A stretch of 64,000 bases of DNA from contig CM065311.1 of the NCBI GenBank assembly GCA_033032175.1, forward strand, positions 6,193,190 through 6,257,189. Reading direction: 5' to 3'. A program made the translations under genes and the position numbers. Positions 1 through 13,400 of this stretch are shown one piece after another. Numbering within the stretch: position 1 is the first letter of the stretch; every line of letters starts with the position of its first letter. The notes beneath the pieces were generated by a model. The model saw only the letters and a list, made by a program, of their open reading frames with translations, was not told where the DNA came from and searched no databases. Origin of the DNA: Saturnia japonica (Eukaryota > Arthropoda > Insecta > Lepidoptera > Saturniidae).

Positions 1-538
1 ACCTGTTGTCAAGGTGCAATGACACACAGGAAGGACCTATCAACCCTAAGGAGCCCTAACAAGCCCGGGGCCGAGGACGCAGACCGGGCATGTCCGGGCT
101 AGGCCCAAACAGGTTCCCGGGGATGGAGTGTGCAGGATCGGAAGGTTTGGCAGGAGACACCTGGGGCAAGACTATGCGATAACCGCAAAGGCCTAGATTC
201 CCAGGCCCGTCCGAGTCTGGCTGTTTGCCTCTGAAGGAGACAACCAGCGGGCTGCTCGGGTCACGCCCCACTTGCCTTCGTTGGCACCGTCAGGTATCCA
301 GCAAGTGACCACAAAACCGTGGATTTACAAAAAAAAAAACAAGCAAGTCGCACCGAAAAGTGCGGTTTACCACGCGAGCGTTAGACACCAGTTGGTTTAC
401 GTCGTAATTGCAACAATATATTTGAAATAAATTCCAAATATAAGATCGCAACAATTAAGTCACGTGATGGTCAAAATTGAAAACGGAGCGACACGTCCGT
501 TAGCAACAGTGACCAAATCGGAACTCCTAATAGGACGG
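1..538. other. gene-free stretch, probably NAPRT intron 3
   Basis: No exon or recognisable transposon protein was found here. Positions 1-280 are GC-richer than the rest of the window and look like part of an unidentified repeat. An A-run sits at 328-338. The stretch is probably intronic, because the NAPRT exons to the right read leftward and the gene is incomplete. Confidence 0.4.
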
Positions 539-860
539 TTTTTTTTTTTTTTTTTTTTTTTTTTTTGAACTGACTACACTGTTAGCCTTAGGGGCCCTAA
601 AGCCGCTGCGGCTTTTACAGCTTCACCGGACTTGGGGGCGAGCGCAGAGGGCACTCAGCCGCGAAAGTTTTGTGGACGACTCGCACGAGGGTGCCAAAGT
701 GGCCGGACCTCGGCTCGGGCGGTCGCCGCGTTCGCAAATAAGTCGCGATCTAATCGAATCCCTACACCTACGATTCGAGCTAACTAATTTATACACATAG
801 GCACGTTCCCTTCCTCCTGGGAGGAAGGAAGGAACCGTGCGTATGTGTATTCAGTAATCG
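539..860 (-). mobile_element. 5'-truncated Jockey-type LINE copy (3' UTR and poly-A)
   Basis: This is a minus-strand copy whose poly-A tail shows as a T-run at 539-566. It is followed by the family's 3' end, CTGACTACACTGTTAGCC on the plus strand. The direct repeat AATAGGACGG flanks it at 529-538 and 861-870, as expected for a target-site duplication. A long imperfect hairpin lies at 791-850. The same 3' sequence occurs at 5416-5495, 38399-38710 and, in plus orientation, 52160-52259. The 38.4-kb copy continues into Jockey-type RT sequence, which is the basis for the family name. Confidence 0.75.
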
Positions 861-870
861 AATAGGACGG

Positions 871-3800
871 TCATAGAGGTTCGAATTTATACCTGTTTGG
901 TACTAGGGGCAGGCTAAATTTGATTGATACCAAAATGTGAGCCAATGAATTTGGTATGTGGTTAAAATTTAATTTATTTATGGTTACGTTCATTTATTTA
1001 GATGGCTATAGTGACTGTGTAGGTAGCCCAAAATGTTAAATGTCTTAATAAAACTTGATTGCATATTTATACATATTTTGATAACCTTCACCGCCACGGG
1101 GAACGCAGCGCGGTGCGGCGAGCGAGGCGGCAATTCATGTGACACAGTTTGCACCCCACAAGTTTACGCCACGGGCATTACGTTTACCACCGAGACTATA
1201 GTCGTACAAGTTTGTGCTAGACCGTCCTATGTTTTAGACGTTGGCGGGAACGTGGTAGCACGACACTACACTACACAGTAGGTACACTAAAGTAAACAGT
1301 ATGTTATCTCGTTAGTATTCTTGAAATAATTATCTGCAGCAGCCTAGCCACGCCTAAACACGCACTAGGACTGCCCTCTGACTGTATTTCTTGCGTTACC
1401 TACTTACGTATTTGATAATGCTATATTAAATTGTCATTATTATCTTTCCATCAAAATACATAAATATATAATTTTGTAAGTTTTATAATTTAAATTATTT
1501 CTACTTAGGTTTTATTTCAAAAGTGATTATGGATTACTAAAAAGAAAATTTATTATACATTTAAAATATTAATTGAGCTTTAAAGAATATACTGAAAAAT
1601 GCAAATAGTTTATTTGGGCTAATGTCCGATTAACACAATAAGGGATACATTTTTTGCCGGCACACCATTGGCCAATTTTTCTCGTATAACAACTTCAGTG
1701 AAACTGTCAATTTTATTATTTTTTTTAGGGAAAAGATTTTTCCGCGTTGAATTGAAACTCACTGTGCTTTTTTATGCTTCCATAGATATTATGTCTTTAA
1801 GTATTTTTTAAATACTGTTTTCCCAAAAACCAGTCACTTCAGGCACGCCTTTCGCCAAATTAATGTCATTTGCACATTCAAAAGTAAAAGGGTCATTTTT
1901 ACGAATTTGAAAATACATACTTGTACTCTTTGTACACAACATACTTAGTCTAACATGAAATGGAATTGCTCATCTTCAAATCGTAACCGCGTGTGCATCA
2001 AACCCGATAACATTTAGAGTAACTCGTCCCTACCAACATCTACCGTCCGGTAGGACAAACTAGTTCTAGTCTAGTCGAACTGTAGTTATAAATTAGATAA
2101 CTGCGGTGCACTAGCGACAATTGTGTACCGAAGTTTATAGAGATCTCGAAGCGCGTCATTTCGCCCGTTTGTATGGAGACGTCGTAGTTGCCAACTTAGT
2201 GCCTTATGTACTAAATCTAGCTAATTTTTAACATTTCAATTCTCAAAGTTCCATTTTAGAGCCTAGTTCATCACATTATCAAAGTTTTATATTGCTTGGA
2301 GAATAGTAGTTTTTTGTTTCAAGATAAAATATTTGGAAATTTGGATATTTGGAAATTGTTTTGTATATTTATTCCAGCAATCTCTTTACTACTTGTTTTC
2401 ATTAATGAAGTGGATGACCAGACTACCAAATAGCTGGCCTGGCTAAAATTTCGGTAATAAAATTTCAATATTAAATTAATTGCGGCGAATATAACTAAAC
2501 AGGTTTGTCTTCTGTACTATTCGCCGTGTCTACTGTTCGACGCCGTGGCATTCGTTGGACAAATTTCGCACGTCGCGCCCTGCCGAACACCGGTACGCGT
2601 GGCATGGTTAGTACATTTCTGTACATTTGTTTTAATCGCTAGACGCTTCGTCATTCGCACCGCGCGAATATTCACTGAAGCGAACGATGATGATGCGCGT
2701 TGGACATGGGTATTAAAACAAGTTCTTTCCGATATCTTCGTTTTATAATTATATTCCCGTATGCAGAAGTGTTCATATTCCCGTCATCTTTCTATTTTCA
2801 TCTATGAACATTTTTATATTGAAATCGCACCGTTCTAAATACGTGTACTTGCTGGAAGTCGCGTGTGAACTGAATGCAACGCAACCACGGAGTCTCTAGA
2901 ATTTCGACTCGTGTGAAACACTCATAGATTTTTTAATTATCATATATCTATTAATTAAGATTTAACAAAAACAAAAAAAAGGAAGCATGCTAAAACTAAA
3001 GTACCAATAAAAGAGGTAATAAGCCTCGATTACTGTGTCATTAAGTGCCTGTAATTAAGTGACCCAGTCAAGCTTGCATATTGATAAGAGGATGTTTTAC
3101 CTACTTACTTATCTCCATAATCACAAATACGTATGAAAATAATCGTAATAGTGAACAGCTATCGTCATACGTCAGAATTGATTAAAAATCTACATTTTTA
3201 TCAGCAGAATTTGAGAATCTGTACTTTATAATTAATTGCACTGTACACAACCGCGATGAGTTTCCATTTATTAACGGTTGAACGGTTTTATTATTTTTTT
3301 ACATGGTATAATTCATTAACTTTAATTCATTTCAAACTAGTTTCGTAATAACTTTCGCCAAAATTAATTACAATCATTTATTCTTGTTGAATTTGAAGTA
3401 CTTTATAAAGCTCACTCTATATCACGATTGACGATGTTTTAAAATTTAAATTCACAGTCGATTAATTTAACTGACTAAGTTCGAATGCATGTTAAATATC
3501 TTTATCGAAAGGCGGAATAATTATTATCATTAGCGCATAAATCAATACAAATACACACGATGACAAGCCATTATTTATTTATTATTCATATTTTTGTTAT
3601 AAGTTTTGTACTAACATTAAAGTTGACTTACCTTGCAAAATTGACTAACGTTAACAAGGTCGTCTCTATTAACTGCGTTATTATTAAAGGGCCTTCGACT
3701 CTCAATAAAGGTACTCTGAAAGTTTCATTACATTTGTTATTGCATGAAAAAAAGTAATACTAGGACCGATTCGGGTAAAGATATTAGCCCAAACAGTATA

Positions 3801-4349
3801 GACGTACTAAATCAATAATAGTTCAAGAAAATAATTACAGTATCTATTTGGTTTTACCAAATTAAAGAAAAAATAAAATTTGTATATATTTTCTTCCCTG
3901 CAAATTGTTAGATACCTATATTTATTTTACTTAGGTCATGCGAGGCGCTGGTAAACTTTTCAAATATGAAAATCTTTACAATTAATCCAACGTTTTTGAG
4001 GTTTTTTCGTTAACTTACATGCATGTCGGTCGAGAATTTTTTTTTTTAATTTTTAATATTTTATTTTCATTAAAATGAATATCAGTTTGTCAGAATCTAT
4101 GAAGCAAATTAGTTATTTAAAAAAAAAAAAAGTAAACCAGACTGTACATTTACGCAACTATTACCATAACATACAAAAGAAATTGGCATAATATTTTTAA
4201 TGGAATTTGACAGTGTGACAGGGTTTTTCTTGCCGCGAATCTTAAAAATAATTGAAGCTATTGACTTACAGTTGTAGGATGTTGCATATTTATTAAGATT
4301 GAGAAAATTTAATATTTCTTTAAGTTTACTGTAAAAATAGTTTTCATAC
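871..4349. other. AT-rich stretch, probably NAPRT intron 3
   Basis: No exon could be supported on either strand and short open frames here match nothing I recognise. The area at 2500-2730 is relatively CpG-rich. I looked for the next NAPRT exon, which should begin in phase 2 just after the VVFPR segment, and did not find it. It is probably outside the window. Confidence 0.4.
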
Positions 4350-4476
4350 CTTGGAAAAACTACAGACCCTTCTTCAATTGCACTCACTTTGACATCCTTA
4401 CAAGTTAAATCTTTTAAGTATTCATAAAACTCGTGTTCAATGCTATCAGGCAATACTTGCATCAAATATTGTATAT
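4350..4476 (-). CDS. NAPRT: NAPRT exon 3
   Basis: The acceptor is GCCTTTCAG|ATATACAA and the donor is TTCCAAG|GTATGAAA on the minus strand. It encodes [17 protein letters not shown] through EEGSVVFPR. The open frame that runs on to 4109 is intronic read-through past the donor. Confidence 0.88.
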
Positions 4477-7400
4477 CTGAAAGGCAAAATTAATTTTAAC
4501 AAACACAATTATTTCTCAGGCTAATAATAATTAATAATTTTATAATCAACTAACTGACCCGCGTAACTATGTCTGCCTCACATAAGAGAGAGAGAGGGTT
4601 AGAGAGAGTGGGACGTAGGCAGAGACAAATAACCATTGTCGTAAGCACCTACAATACTGTTACACCCGTGGGTATTAAAAAAATGCCGATGATTGACGTG
4701 AAGAAGATTGATTTCAATTGCACACAGTTACGAATTACACGAACTTACAACACTTATTTATTACACTGTGGTTTCGCTTCCCTTTTATCGCTCGTTGTTA
4801 TCGCTTTATAATTCAAAACTGAACTGCGTTTACGACGCGAACATTGTTTTGAAGTCCTGAGAAGTTTGTAGTTGCTTCGAGATATTTTGGGAACAGAGTT
4901 TCTCTATCTTTTTAATCTGGTTGTAACAGGTCGTAACAATACAATTTATATTATAGGTGCCTCCCGCCTGCTAAATTATTCCACTAAAATACACGCGCGG
5001 TACTTCAATATTTTGCTGCGGAGTTATTTTAAAACTGTGGTATTTCCTAAGATATTAATTGAAAGCAAATGATGTTAAGGGTAATTTTGTCCAAAATTAA
5101 ATACTTACGATGAATAACGTATTTTTTTCGATAAGGATTAATACCATGTTTATAAAAACACCTTCGCAAATAATGCATTATTTTAGAATAAATTTTATCA
5201 CCATAAAAAAGGTTATATTGTGTCAACCTTAAAAGACAGACATAATAAGCTATCGCGGACTTTTTTTAAAAACTTTTTAAGTGAAACAATTCCGTCACAC
5301 ATCATTGTTGCGTAACTTTAACCATTTCCGCAACGCACGCAATGGGAACTTTCAAAAGGAATAAATTTTACCAGTTTTTGAAACATTTTTCATTGATACT
5401 CCGCTCCTATTGGTCTTTTTTTTAGAACTGACTATACTGTTAGCCTTAGGGGCCCTGGAGCCTGTAACGGCTTTTACAGCTTCACCGGACTTGGTCTCCT
5501 ATTGGTCGTAGGGTGATGTTATATAGCCTTATAGCCTTCCTTGATAAATGGACTACCCAACACTACAATAATTTTTATATTCCAACCAGTACTTCCTGAG
5601 ACTAGCGCATTCAACCAAACAAACAAACAAACTTTTCAGCTTTATAATGTTAGTATAGATAACATAAGAGTTGAATACGATATATCAAAAAATTCTGAAA
5701 TATACAAATTTGGAAATATTCAATAACAATGATATGAAATATGCAGGAGAATTTTTTATATTATTAATATATTATTAAGTGAACCCCTTTTTAAGCGTAT
5801 TGCGTGCACGAAAGACTGAGATTTGACATGGTTTAAATTTATATGGAGAAAGAGTGCAGAAAGCTAAAATTTATCTATAATATCTGTTACTAATATATTA
5901 AATTAAATAAATTAATACTGCGAATCCTATCCCAACCAGTGCCATTGAACTTAGACCACCCAAAATATTGACATTATCACTCAACGAAAAGCGACAGCAA
6001 GTGATGTAGATAATACTTATTGTTTTGGATCATGAATACTGAAAATGTCAAATAGAAAATAGTCTATGATCAAAAAGTCGCTGGTCGAATTTCGACCTTA
6101 GCTGAGCTGTGTCCATTGATAAGTCCATTTCTTATCTTTGTATATTGCTAAGTGCCCTGTTAAGTTATATAAGATGAAATCCATGATATCGTTTTTATCT
6201 TTTGATTATAGTTCGCTTTTATTTTTTTGTGGTCAGTATTTCTTCCATGTTACACTAAGTTATTTGTCTGTCTAATTCCTTTTCATTGCTATTTACGTCA
6301 AAAGACACCAATTTCCCTAAGTACATATATTTGTTTGCATATTCTATCAGTTTTTCCTCTATTTTGATTGTCTCCTTGTGAATGTCTGACATAATTTTAG
6401 TTTTGGATGCAATCATGTGTAGGCAATTTTTATGCTTTCATAATTTAAGCTTTGTAACATTTCGTTTTTTTTTTTCAGATTTTTACAAGTCTGTAATGGA
6501 TTTGCTAAAGAGAACTATGTCATCTGCAAACCTTAAATGTGTCAATATATTATTAAGTATCCATATGCCTTTACTTTATTTTAATTTTATCAATATTTTA
6601 GAATGTGTTCAAGTACAGCTATGAATAACTTTCTCCCAACAGTACCCCTCTTCCAATTATGAACTCTTCCCCTTGTGTTTCCAATTATTCTTGCAATGTT
6701 GATAAGTTCTTATTCAAATTTTGTATGCAGTTGCTGTTCTCACGTGTGGACTAAAGTTTACTGGGTAGGTTTTTCAATGTTCCCAGCTAATTGTAGGTAT
6801 TTGAATTTTCATAGAGCATCTTACTATTCTGTGGTCAGATGGAAAACTTATTTTGTTCAGAACCTGTACATTTGTTACCGATTTTGGGGTAGGGCTCAGT
6901 ATAAAGTAAATTTCGTTTTTTGTTTTATTATCTGGTGATATCCATGTCCGTTTTTTAGAATCTTTTTTCGTATAATACATGTTCATCACTGGCAGTTTGT
7001 TCCTGTTGACATTCCCCTCTGGTGTTCCGTATGTCGTAAACCATATTTTCCCATTATTAAACTTTCGTGGAGATTTGGATGACCAATGTTAGCATTGAAG
7101 TCTCCCGTGCAGTGGCGTAGCTAGGGGGGGGGGGGCGGGGCGGCCCGCCCCGGGTGTCACCCGCTTAGGGGTGACACCCGAGCCTGACTATGACCATCAG
7201 TTATAGTTCTTTCTACCTATAAAAAATCGTAAATCTATGGCAGAGAGTATAACCGCCACTAATAAAATTATCTAGGTAACTATGATTTCGTACCACGAGC
7301 ATAATAAATTGATATTTAGAAATCGATCTGGGATTCCCCCAAAATTTAATACCCCGTTCGCGCATAACCAACGCTAGTCAGGAGTCAGGGGATTCCCTCG

Positions 7401-10400
7401 ATATAGCGCTCGTCACTTGTATTGTGGATTGGGCCAATTCTTTTGTTTCCGACCGCATTCAGTTCAGTATTCTCTTACGTGAACGTGTGAACGTCTAGTG
7501 CAAAGTGTTTGTTAATTATTAGATATTATAAACAAAATTTTTTGTATAAAAACCGATTTAATATAGTTGATTCTTGAATAAAATAAAAAAGGTAATTGAA
7601 GTATTTTTGTTATTACAGGTAATACTTACATTTTTAATTCATTTAGTATCTAATAGCAGTATTTTAGATTATTTTCAAAAACCCTTCAATTATTTTATTC
7701 TCTTTTAATTACTGTGTATTTTAAAACTATATTATTGAGCCATCCTAAATGATAAATAGGTACCTACCTACAGAAGGTATTTTAGACGGATTGCAGTAAT
7801 ATTTTTTTGTTTAGCCTGGGCAAGTATTATTATCTACTAAATGTATTTATTTATTAAAATAGGTTTTAAAGGCTTTGCTGGCGTAAAAAGATTTTATTTA
7901 TATTTCTACACGTTTTACGATATTACTTTAGGTAATAATGTTTAATTGTAAATAATATACTTATTTATTATTTACTTACTTATTATTTTCCGATCTAATA
8001 GCAATGGGATTTGTTTACAAAAACGGAATATATTAAGTTTAGATTTTTGATTGAAAGTAATCATAATCGTATCATACAATTTCGCGTACGTTGATTTGCC
8101 TCCGAGATGAGTAGCTCGAGCACTCGTGGCACGGATATCACAAACAACGGTGGAGTATTTAACTAGTATTTTTCTAATAATACTTAAATATATATTTACA
8201 CCCAGACGCAGGATTGTTAATTTATATAAAAATATATTTCACAAAGCTAGTTACGTAACGTGTAGGTGTTTATTTACTGTTATAATTAGTTTATAAAATC
8301 AACGTATCACTTACTAACTAAAAATATTTTTTAGTATACCCAGAACGAAATATGCCTCGGGGAATTCATACTTCGAAAAGAGAAAGCGGGTTTCAACAGA
8401 GAAAAGCCAAAAAGGCCAAAATGGATGAAATTCAGAGCATGTCCGGTTCTCTTTTCAAATATGTCACAAAAGTAGATAGCGGCCAAAGTTCAAGTAAAGT
8501 ACCCGAGTCTCCTGCTGACGAAAGTTATGATTCTCATCTTAGAGACTCACATTCAGATAGCAACATCGACAATACAGAATAAATGAAGGCGACCCAGGAC
8601 CTTGACGGAATCAAAATAAATAATGAAAATGACGCTGTTAATGCTACTTTCGGAGATAGCATTAGCTTCAAATAATCAGTTCAACACTTGAGAGATGTTT
8701 CACATTGGAGTTTACCGGTACCTGATAATGTTCGCATTGACATAATAAAAAAGGGCAGTGAACATTTCCAGAACAAAGAAGGACCGTTTCCTACTGTATC
8801 TCGTCATGGTTCAAAGATTAAAGGTGATTCTCGTCATCTTTCACAGGAATGGTTTTATAAACAGATGCCTAGTGGTGAAAAAAATCTACGATCATGGATG
8901 GTATTTTCTCCTATATTAAATAACCTGTACTGTTTTTGCTGTCGTTTATTTGCTGTCAGTAACATACAAACAACATTTACAACTAGATTTCAGAAGTGGT
9001 GGAAACTAAATTCTAAAGTATTGGACCATGAAACTTCATGTGAACATTTAGAAAATTTCGAAAAGTGGAAAACTTTGGAAATGAGATTAAAATCTCACAC
9101 CACAATAGATGATGCAACCTTGCAATTAATGAATACGGAAAAACAGAAGTGGAAAAATCTTTTATCTAGATTATTAGATATAACATTGTTTTTGGCTAAA
9201 CAAAACCTAGCATTTCGTGGACATGATGAAACCCAAGGGTCGTCTAATAAAGGTAATTTCTTAGAACTAGTTAAACTGCTGTCAAAGTATGATGCAGTAC
9301 TCAAAGAACATATACTATATTTGGAGCAGGAAAAATCACCTAAAGTAACATATTTATCGCCAGAATATACAAAATGAGTTTATAAATGTTTTAGCTAATC
9401 ACTTAAAATTGTTGGCATTACGAATTATGTGCCTTTGCCTAAAAACAATAATAACTTTTAAAAAAGTATGTATGTGGCAATCTGCTCTGTGTACTCTGTA
9501 TGTGTCACTTCAATAAAAAACTTTAAATTATAAAAGTGAAGTGTTATTCATTAATAAATATTAAAACTCTGCATAAAATTACAATAATAACAAAATTAAA
9601 TAATCACAGGTTATGGGCCCAGCACGCTTCCACTGAGCACTCTGCTTGTTGTTCTGAGTCAAAAAGCAACACTCTTACTTTCTCCATTAGTGTCCGGTTA
9701 TACCGTTCAGCTTTACCATTCTGTTGAGGGCTGTAAGGTATAGTATAGTCTAGTCTTATACCTCTTTTACGAGACCATTCTTTTAGTTCATTACTTGTAT
9801 ATTCACCACCTCCATCACATCTTATCATGCTAACTTTCATATATGAGCTTCTTTCAACTTCTTTTATGTATTCCTTTAGACAAGTAAATACTTCACTTTT
9901 GTGAGTTATACAATGTGTCTGTGTATAGTCAGTGTAGTCATCAATAAAAGTGAGTATATATTTTTTTCCATCCCAACTGATAGGTGTTATTGGGCCACAC
10001 ACATCGGTATGTACAATTTCTAATTTTCTTTCAGCTTTCTTACGGTGTGTATTGAAAGGTAGACGAGTCTGTTTAGCTCTGGTACATATGTCGCAGGTAG
10101 ATGTAAGTGTATCTATTTCTTCTTTTGTTACATTAATTCCATCAACTGATTCTATAATTTTCTTCATTGTTTGTTTTACTGGGTGACCAAGTTTGATATG
10201 CCAGTCTAATGCTGTTTCTTTTTTATTTGTCAATAAAACATTTTCATTGATTTCAGTTTTTAAATTTATTTTATATAACCCTTCAGCTTTCCTTCCTTTC
10301 AGAATTATTTTATTATTCTTTTCTATTATTACTTTTTCTTTAGTAAATGTAACCTTTCCATTGTTTTCTGTTATATCATTTACAGACAATAGGCTTCTTT

Positions 10401-13400
10401 CCAACTCTGGAATGTACAAAACATTTTCAAAGTTGCATGTTTATGTTTGTATGGTACCCTTAAATTTTGATTTAATCGTGTTATCTTTCTTAGCTGTTTG
10501 AATATCTATATTGCATTCTGTAGGTTTCTTCAAGATATTGTAGTTATTAGTCATATGAGATGAACATCCACTGTTACAATAAAATTCTCTGTCTGTGGTA
10601 TGTTTTGATTAGGTTTAATTTCTGTGAAAAATGATATAACCTTTTCTTTCTTCCTAAAATAGCAGTCCTTTTCTGTATGATTAGTTCTTTTACAGATTGT
10701 ACACTTCTTTTGTTTGAAATAACAATTTCTTTCATTATGATTAGGCTTTTGACATATTGAGCATAATTTATTTTTGTTGAAATAACAGTCTTTATCATTA
10801 TGGTTGTTTTTCTTACAGATTTTACAATATAACTTTTTCCTTTTGATTATTTGCTTTAAATGCAATTGGATTCTTATTGTTACATAACTGTCTATTTTCT
10901 TCAGAAAGCAATCTACTTTTTAAATTTTGTAAATTTTTGTCTTGTGATGTTGTTGATTCCCATGCAGTTACAAAATAGTTCCATTTTTCTTATTTTTGAT
11001 ATAATCATACTTTCTTCAATTTTCTGACCAAGTTTGCTAAGCCTGAATGTTATGTTTTCTATTTCTGTTAGGAAATCCATGATTGTCTGACCTGTATACT
11101 TAAAATTGAAAAAGTCTTGAAGGATTTGGCATTCATTACGTTCTTCACCGCCATCATATATTTCACACAACTTTTTATACATTTCTCGTGATGTTTCACA
11201 ACATAACAACTGATTACAGTGTTTTTTGTCAATTGTTGTAATTATAATCCTTTGGGCTATGGCGTCCTTTTTCAGCCACGCCTCTACGTCGAAGAAGAAT
11301 AAGAAGCAATAACTGGAGAAGATAGAGAGAAGTGGCTAAAAGCAATAGAAGAAGAAAAACTTTCATTACTAGAAAATAATACATGGGAAACTGTTTCGTC
11401 TGTTCCTGAAAACAAGAAAATATTTACCAGTAGATGGGTATTAAAAATTAAAGATAATGGAAAATTCAAAGCCCGCTTAGTAATAAGAGGTTTTGAACAA
11501 AAAGAAGGAATTGACTATAATGAGACATATAGCCCTGTTATTAATAGTAGCCCATTGAGAATACTATTCACCCTAGCACAAAATAAGAACTTTGTTATGA
11601 AAACATTTGATATAAAAACTGCCTTTCTATATGGAGAACTAGATGAAGATATATATATGTATCCTCCAGAAGGAATGGAAAATATTAAAGAAATATGTAA
11701 ACTTAAGAAAGCCTTGTATGGTTTGAAACAGGCACCAAGAAAGTGGAACAAAACACTTACAGAATTTCTTCACGAAGAAGGTCTGAAACAATTACAGACT
11801 GAAGCCTGCATATTTAAAAATGATAACAATACCATATATTTAGGAATTCATGTAGATGATGGAATATTACTAGGGAAAGATGAAGAGGTTGTAGAAAAAT
11901 TATTATATAAAATTAAAAACCATTTTAATACTACTATTGAGATAAATCCCTCAAAATATATTGGAATAGAAATTGTACGTACTAAAAACAACCTAAAACT
12001 AAAACAAGAAGGAATGATAAACAAATTACTGGACAATTATAACCTAAATGATGCAAAAATAGCTAAAACACCAATAGATACAATAAAAACTGATAAAGAC
12101 CGCTCTCAGAACATTAAATTCCCATTTAAACAATTACTTGGAAGCTTAACATACATAGCCAATAAAACAAGACCTGACATAAGTTTTGCTGTAAATAATT
12201 GCAGCAGAAATACAGAAAATCCAACAGAAGCTGATGTTATCAATATAAAAAGAATCTTGAGATACCTAAAAGGTACCAAAGAAAAAGGTTTAGAATACTT
12301 AAAGAAAGATGAACAATATAAACTCACAGCTTTCTGTGACTCTGACTATGCAGGTGACACTGAAACAAGAAGAAGCACCACAGTGTACATTATATACTTT
12401 TGTGGTTGTCCAATCAGCTGGTGTACAAGGAAGCAACCAGTGGTTGCACTTTCTACCACTGAGGCAGAATATATCGCTGCTGCGGAATTTGTTAAAGAAC
12501 TGTTGTATCTAAAAAGTGTGTGTAAAGAACTGTTAAATGTGAGTGTAAATGTTGAACTACATGTGGACAATCAGAGTGCTATAACATTAATTAATACTGG
12601 AGTTTTAAACAGATGCTCTAAACATATAGATGTTAGATATAAATTCATTCATGAGAAAGTTTCCAATGGTGAACTTAAAGTAATTTACTGCCCTACTGAT
12701 CAACAGATTGCAGACTTACTTACTAAGCCCTTGAATAATACTAAATTTAAATACCTTTTATCAAAAATTGTTAACTGAACTTTATTGAGTGAAATATTTA
12801 TTGAAATAGGTACATACTTAGTGTGTATTGTTTTGTTGTGTATTTAACAGCACATCTAAAATTATTATTCTAAGCATAAGAGCTACTTATTGTTATGTTC
12901 ACATAATATTAACTATGATTTATTGTTATGATTAGCTCTTGTATTACTCTATTTAATTTTTTCTAAGTTTTTTAGGTTTTCAAATTTGAATAGTAAAATA
13001 AGAGGCAAAGCTTACAAAATTAGAGGGGTGTGTTGGCATTACGAATTATGTGCCTTTGCCTAAAAACATTAATAACTTTTAAAAAAGTATGTATGTGGCA
13101 ATCTGCTCTGTGTACTCTGTATGTGTCACTTCAATAAAAAACTTTAAATTATAAAAGTGAAGTGTTATTCATTAATAAATATTAAAACTCTGCATAAAAT
13201 TACAATAATAACAAAATTAAATAATCACAAAAATATCAGCTTGTCAACGAAATTAAATCAGCCAAATATTTCGGAATCATATTTGATAGCACACCTGACG
13301 TTTCACATGTCGATCAAATGTCTGAAGTGATTCGTTATGTAAAAATTAATAATAGAAAAGTAGAAGTCAAAGAAGTATTCTTAGGATTCTTTCCTTTACA

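Larger units (their letters stand above)
9410..13229 (+). mobile_element. Copia (Ty1/Copia) LTR retrotransposon with inverted gag-integrase half
   Basis: Two 199-bp LTRs begin TGTTGGCATT and end AATCACA. The 5-bp target duplication AAAAT is at 9405-9409 and 13230-13234. I count one difference between the LTRs (AACAATAAT against AACATTAAT), so insertion was recent. Between them the order is abnormal. The stretch 9647-11280 (integrase, protease, gag) reads on the minus strand, while the RT/RNase H part and polypurine tract read on the plus strand. The leader, the start of gag and the integrase-RT linker are missing. A complement of the initiator tRNA-Met 5' half sits at the left junction. Confidence 0.95.

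Noticed and set aside
539..566. T-run as a transcription terminator
   Set aside because: It is the reversed poly-A tail of a LINE copy with a target duplication.
1033..1281. 82-codon open frame as a gene
   Set aside because: No recognised motif, no splice context and low-complexity composition; probably chance.
4109..4349. C-terminal extension of the NAPRT exon 3 open frame
   Set aside because: A good donor (AAG|GTATGAAA) ends the exon at 4350; the residues after it do not resemble the family.
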